From Oscillospiraceae bacterium (GTDB lineage Bacteria; Bacillota; Clostridia; Oscillospirales; Oscillospiraceae): DNA of 32,330 nt. Location: NCBI GenBank assembly GCA_016292255.1, contig JAEEZZ010000085.1:1-32330 (forward strand), in the 5' to 3' direction. Under the pieces are notes generated by a model, which was given only the letters and a program-made list of their open reading frames with translations, had not been told where the DNA came from and did not search any database. Numbering within the stretch: the first letter of the stretch is position 1; each line of letters opens with the position of its first letter. Positions 29,842 through 32,330 of the stretch are shown piece after piece. Both the position numbers and the translations under genes were made by a program.

Positions 29842-30552
29842 ATGGCCCTGCTTTCCTGTCAGGATCTCTCCCTTGGCTACGAGGGAAAGCCCATCCTGGA
29901 GCACATCAACTTTGAAGTGAATACAGGGGACTATCTGTGCATCGTGGGCGAGAATGGCTCCGGCAAGTCCACCCTGATGAAGACCATCCTGGGGCTGATC
30001 CACCCGCTCATGGGAAAGGTACAGACCGGCGACGGGCTGCGGCAGAACGAGATCGGCTATCTGCCCCAGCAGACCGTGGTGCAGCGGGACTTCCCTGACA
30101 GCGTCTCTGAGATCGTCCTCTCCGGCTGCCAGGGGCGGCAGGGCTTCCGGCCCTTCTACTCCAAGGAAGACAAGGCCCTGGCCTGGGAGAACATCCGCCG
30201 CATGGAGATCGAGCCCCTGGCGAAGCGCTGCTACCGGGAGCTCTCCGGCGGCCAGCAGCAGCGCGTCCTGCTGGCCCGGGCCCTCTGCGCCACCCGCAAG
30301 CTCCTGCTGCTGGACGAGCCTGTGGCGGGCCTGGATCCCAAGGTCACGGCGGAGATGTACCAGCTGATCGCCGATCTGAACCAGAAGGACGGCATCACCG
30401 TGGTTATGATCTCCCACGATCTGGAGGCCGCCCTGCGCTACGCCACCCATATCCTCCACATCGGGGCGCGGGTCTACTGCGGCCCGGTGCAGGACTATTT
30501 GAAGAGCGAGACCGGCGTACATTATCTGGAACGGGGAGGGTACAGGCAATGA
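29842..30552 (+). CDS. znuC: Zinc ABC transporter ATP-binding protein
   Basis: A 236-residue ABC ATPase: Walker A GENGSGKST (36-44), Q-loop YLPQQTVVQRDFP, signature LSGGQQQR (134-141), Walker B LLLLDEPVAGLDP, H-loop MISHDLEAAL. It energises zinc uptake. ATG 29842 lies 27 nt after znuA; its stop overlaps znuB by 4 nt (ATGA). Confidence 0.96.
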   Translation: MALLSCQDLSLGYEGKPILEHINFEVNTGDYLCIVGENGSGKSTLMKTILGLIHPLMGKVQTGDGLRQNEIGYLPQQTVVQRDFPDSVSEIVLSGCQGRQGFRPFYSKEDKALAWENIRRMEIEPLAKRCYRELSGGQQQRVLLARALCATRKLLLLDEPVAGLDPKVTAEMYQLIADLNQKDGITVVMISHDLEAALRYATHILHIGARVYCGPVQDYLKSETGVHYLERGGYRQ

Positions 30553-31385
30553 CGCTTTGGGATTATTTGCAGCTGACCTTTGTGCAAAACGCCCTGCTGG
30601 TGGGCGTGCTGGTGGCCCTCTGCGCCTCCCTGCTGGGGGTGACCCTGGTGCTGCGGCGCTTTTCCTTCATCGGCGACGGTCTGAGCCACGTGGCCTTCGG
30701 TGCCATGGCGGTGGCCGCCGTGCTGGGGCTGAGCAACGATATGCTCCTGGTGATGCCTGTGACCATTCTCTGCGCCGTCCTGCTGCTGGCGGCCGGCTCC
30801 AACGCCAAGGTCAAGGGAGACGCCTCCGTGGCCATGATCTCCGTGGGGGCCCTGGCTGTGGGCTATCTGCTGATGAACCTTTTCCCGCCGTCCGGAAAGT
30901 CCAATATCTCCGGCGACGTCTGCACCACCCTCTTCGGCGGCACCTCCATTCTGACGCTGAAATCCGTGGAGGTATGGCTGTCCATCGGCCTGTCCATTGT
31001 GGTGGTAGCGTTCTTCATCTTCTTCTACCACAAGATCTTCGCCGTCACCTTTGACGAAAGCTTTGCCGCAGCCACAGGGGCGAAAACCCGCCTGTACAAT
31101 CTGCTGATCGCGGTCATCATTGCGGTGGTGATCGTCCTGTCCATGAAGCTGGTGGGCTCCCTGCTGATCTCCGCGCTGGTGGTGTTCCCCGCCCTCTCCG
31201 CCATGCGGGTGTTCAAGAGCTTCCGGGCCGTCTCCATCTGCGCGGCCTGCATATCCGTGTTCTGCGCCGTGGTGGGGATCCTGGTGGCGGCCGCCTTCGG
31301 TACGCCTGTGGGCTCCACCATCGTGGTGGCTGATATTGCCGTGTTCGGCCTCTTTACCCTGGCCGGTTTTGTCCGGGCCCGATGA
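30549..31385 (+). CDS. znuB: Zinc ABC transporter permease
   Basis: A 278-residue protein with about eight hydrophobic helices, of the ZnuB/AdcB (ABC-3) family: ALLVGVLVALCASLLGVTLV at the start, RRFSFIGDGLSHVAFGAMAV (the conserved coupling-helix region), and a later KLVGSLLISALVVFPALSAM segment. It forms the membrane channel with ZnuC. It starts within the znuC stop. Confidence 0.96.
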   Translation: MTLWDYLQLTFVQNALLVGVLVALCASLLGVTLVLRRFSFIGDGLSHVAFGAMAVAAVLGLSNDMLLVMPVTILCAVLLLAAGSNAKVKGDASVAMISVGALAVGYLLMNLFPPSGKSNISGDVCTTLFGGTSILTLKSVEVWLSIGLSIVVVAFFIFFYHKIFAVTFDESFAAATGAKTRLYNLLIAVIIAVVIVLSMKLVGSLLISALVVFPALSAMRVFKSFRAVSICAACISVFCAVVGILVAAAFGTPVGSTIVVADIAVFGLFTLAGFVRAR

Positions 31386-31421
31386 ACGGGCGGCATTTCG
31401 TGTGAGAAAAGGAGATCCCCC

Positions 31422-32189
31422 ATGAAAAAACGAATTCTTGCGGCCCTCTGCCTTGTGATGATCCTGTCCCTTGCGGCCTGCAAGGGCTCCGACACGCCCG
31501 CCGGCTCCAACGCCCCCACCGGGGCGGCCCCCGGCTCCAAGGCGGCTTCCCAGCCTGCGGACACCATGCCCACGGTGCTGAACCAGAGCGAATACGTGCT
31601 GTATCAGAACATTTTCTTCAATGATATGGCCGACGACTACGTGGGCAAGAAGGCCACCAAGGAGGGCACCCTGGCCCGGCTCTACGACGCGTTCAGCGGC
31701 AAGACCCGGTACTACGTCTGGGGCTATATGGACGCCACCAAGTGCTGTGATTGGCAGTGGGAGTTCGTCCCCGCGGATCCGGACAGTCTGCCCGCCAACG
31801 GCAGCCTGATCAAAATGACCGGCACCCTGACCCGGGACGAGGCGGCCCTGGATAAGCTCTGGTTCACCGACGTGACGGTGGAGCTGGAGACCGCCTTTGC
31901 CCCCGAGGCCTGCGACGTAGATATGACCACCATGGACGCGACCCTGGAGCGGGTGCAGCTGCTGAATATGCAGTACAAGCCGGATGTGTTCGCCGGTCAG
32001 ACCCTGCGGCTCTACGGCCGGGTGCTGAACCCCACCACGATCCAGCACCCCTACTACGACAACGCCTGGACGCAGCCCTTCGAGGCCTCTGCGGAAGTCC
32101 CCGCCATCGGCACCATGGTGATCCTCACCGGCACCTGGCAGGACAGCACCATTCAAGCCGACCGGGTGGAGCCCACGCCGGATTATTGA
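31422..32189 (+). CDS. Lipoprotein of the zinc operon, TIGR03943/DUF1980-like OB-fold protein (tentative)
   Basis: A 255-residue protein with a lipoprotein signal (lipobox LAAC, hydrophobic core before it) and a Ser/Ala/Pro-rich spacer to about residue 45. Residues about 55-250 include a paired cysteine, CCDW (108-111), and motifs such as GSLIKMTGTLTRDEAALDKL and, repeated later, GTMVILTGTWQDSTIQADRV, which resemble two OB-fold units. This reminds me of the extracellular domain of TIGR03943/DUF1980 proteins, some of which are zinc-regulated in Bacillus. The match is by eye and weak. It follows znuB by 36 nt with AAAGGAG, so it is likely the last gene of the zinc operon. Confidence 0.75.
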   Translation: MKKRILAALCLVMILSLAACKGSDTPAGSNAPTGAAPGSKAASQPADTMPTVLNQSEYVLYQNIFFNDMADDYVGKKATKEGTLARLYDAFSGKTRYYVWGYMDATKCCDWQWEFVPADPDSLPANGSLIKMTGTLTRDEAALDKLWFTDVTVELETAFAPEACDVDMTTMDATLERVQLLNMQYKPDVFAGQTLRLYGRVLNPTTIQHPYYDNAWTQPFEASAEVPAIGTMVILTGTWQDSTIQADRVEPTPDY

Positions 32190-32239
32190 TTGGTGTTAGT
32201 TTCGATTCGAGGACCCGGCACAGTCACCAGTCACCGCTT

Positions 32240-32299
32240 GTAGGGACAAGCACTGCTTGTCCGCCTGCCCCTCCGTTCGTTGCAGCTTGCGGGGCAGGC
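32240..32299 (+). repeat. GTAG-family palindromic repeat downstream of the zinc operon
   Basis: GTAG (32240-32243) followed by GGACAAGCA (32244-32252) / TGCTTGTCC (32254-32262) with a 1-nt loop, then a second inverted pair GCCTGCCCC (32263-32271) / GGGGCAGGC (32291-32299). No other feature is seen from 32190 to the end. Confidence 0.86.
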
Positions 32300-32330
32300 C
32301 ACAGCTTCGTGTCACAGTCTGCCGTCAGAG

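Overview
The window looks like chromosome from a moderately high-GC, low-G+C-lineage Gram-positive bacterium (Firmicutes/Clostridia, most likely a gut Oscillospirales-type organism). The evidence is a ClpE-type unfoldase, an ECF transporter module, Rae1- and YlmH-type proteins, an SLH-domain lysin, a Zur-type zinc regulon, strong TTGACA/TATAAT promoters and GGAGG ribosome binding sites. The genus is an inference from gene content and composition, not from a marker search.

Layout. Positions 1-316 hold a minus-strand tRNA cluster (Val-Asp-Phe) with a consensus promoter. Positions 359-5348 carry a TetR-type regulator, rplS (L19), a class A penicillin-binding protein with a zinc-ribbon-like insert, and an RlmI-like methyltransferase. 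Positions 5389-12902 hold a one-polypeptide EcfA1-EcfA2 ATPase, EcfT, TruA, a DUF5711-like propeller protein, a ClpE-like unfoldase and a small membrane protein. A low-GC island (about 13.25-15.69 kb) encodes a secreted C39-like cysteine peptidase and a VanX-like lipoprotein. A minus-strand operon (22937 down to 15787) encodes MnmE, a cysteine desulfurase, RsmG, an EF-G/TetM-type GTPase fused to a Rae1/YacP-type NYN nuclease, and YlmH: a translation and tRNA-modification theme. Divergent from it is a C69 dipeptidase gene. Positions 24614-27785 hold a compact phage-derived cassette (two small tail-like proteins, a DUF6273-type fibre-like protein, holin, SLH-tagged lysin) with its own promoter and a structured leader, but no head, packaging, integrase or tail-tube genes. 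Positions 27888-32189 are a zinc-uptake operon: three Fur-family operator palindromes, zur, a His/Cys membrane protein, znuA, znuC, znuB and a lipoprotein.

The strongest unexplained signals are these. (1) A family of roughly 26-nt palindromic repeats beginning GTAG is scattered over gene ends; the only three TAG stop codons among the 29 genes called here all lie in the GTAG core of a copy. (2) A second palindromic repeat family (CCTTCCCC...GGGGAAGG / GACGGATGAGG) has one copy embedded in frame in the linker of the GTPase-nuclease fusion. (3) That fusion itself joins a ribosome-binding GTPase to a predicted ribosome-associated A-site RNase. (4) The orphan fibre/holin/lysin cassette. (5) The low-GC peptidase island is bracketed by near-identical inverted GTAG repeats that differ by a compensatory base-pair change.
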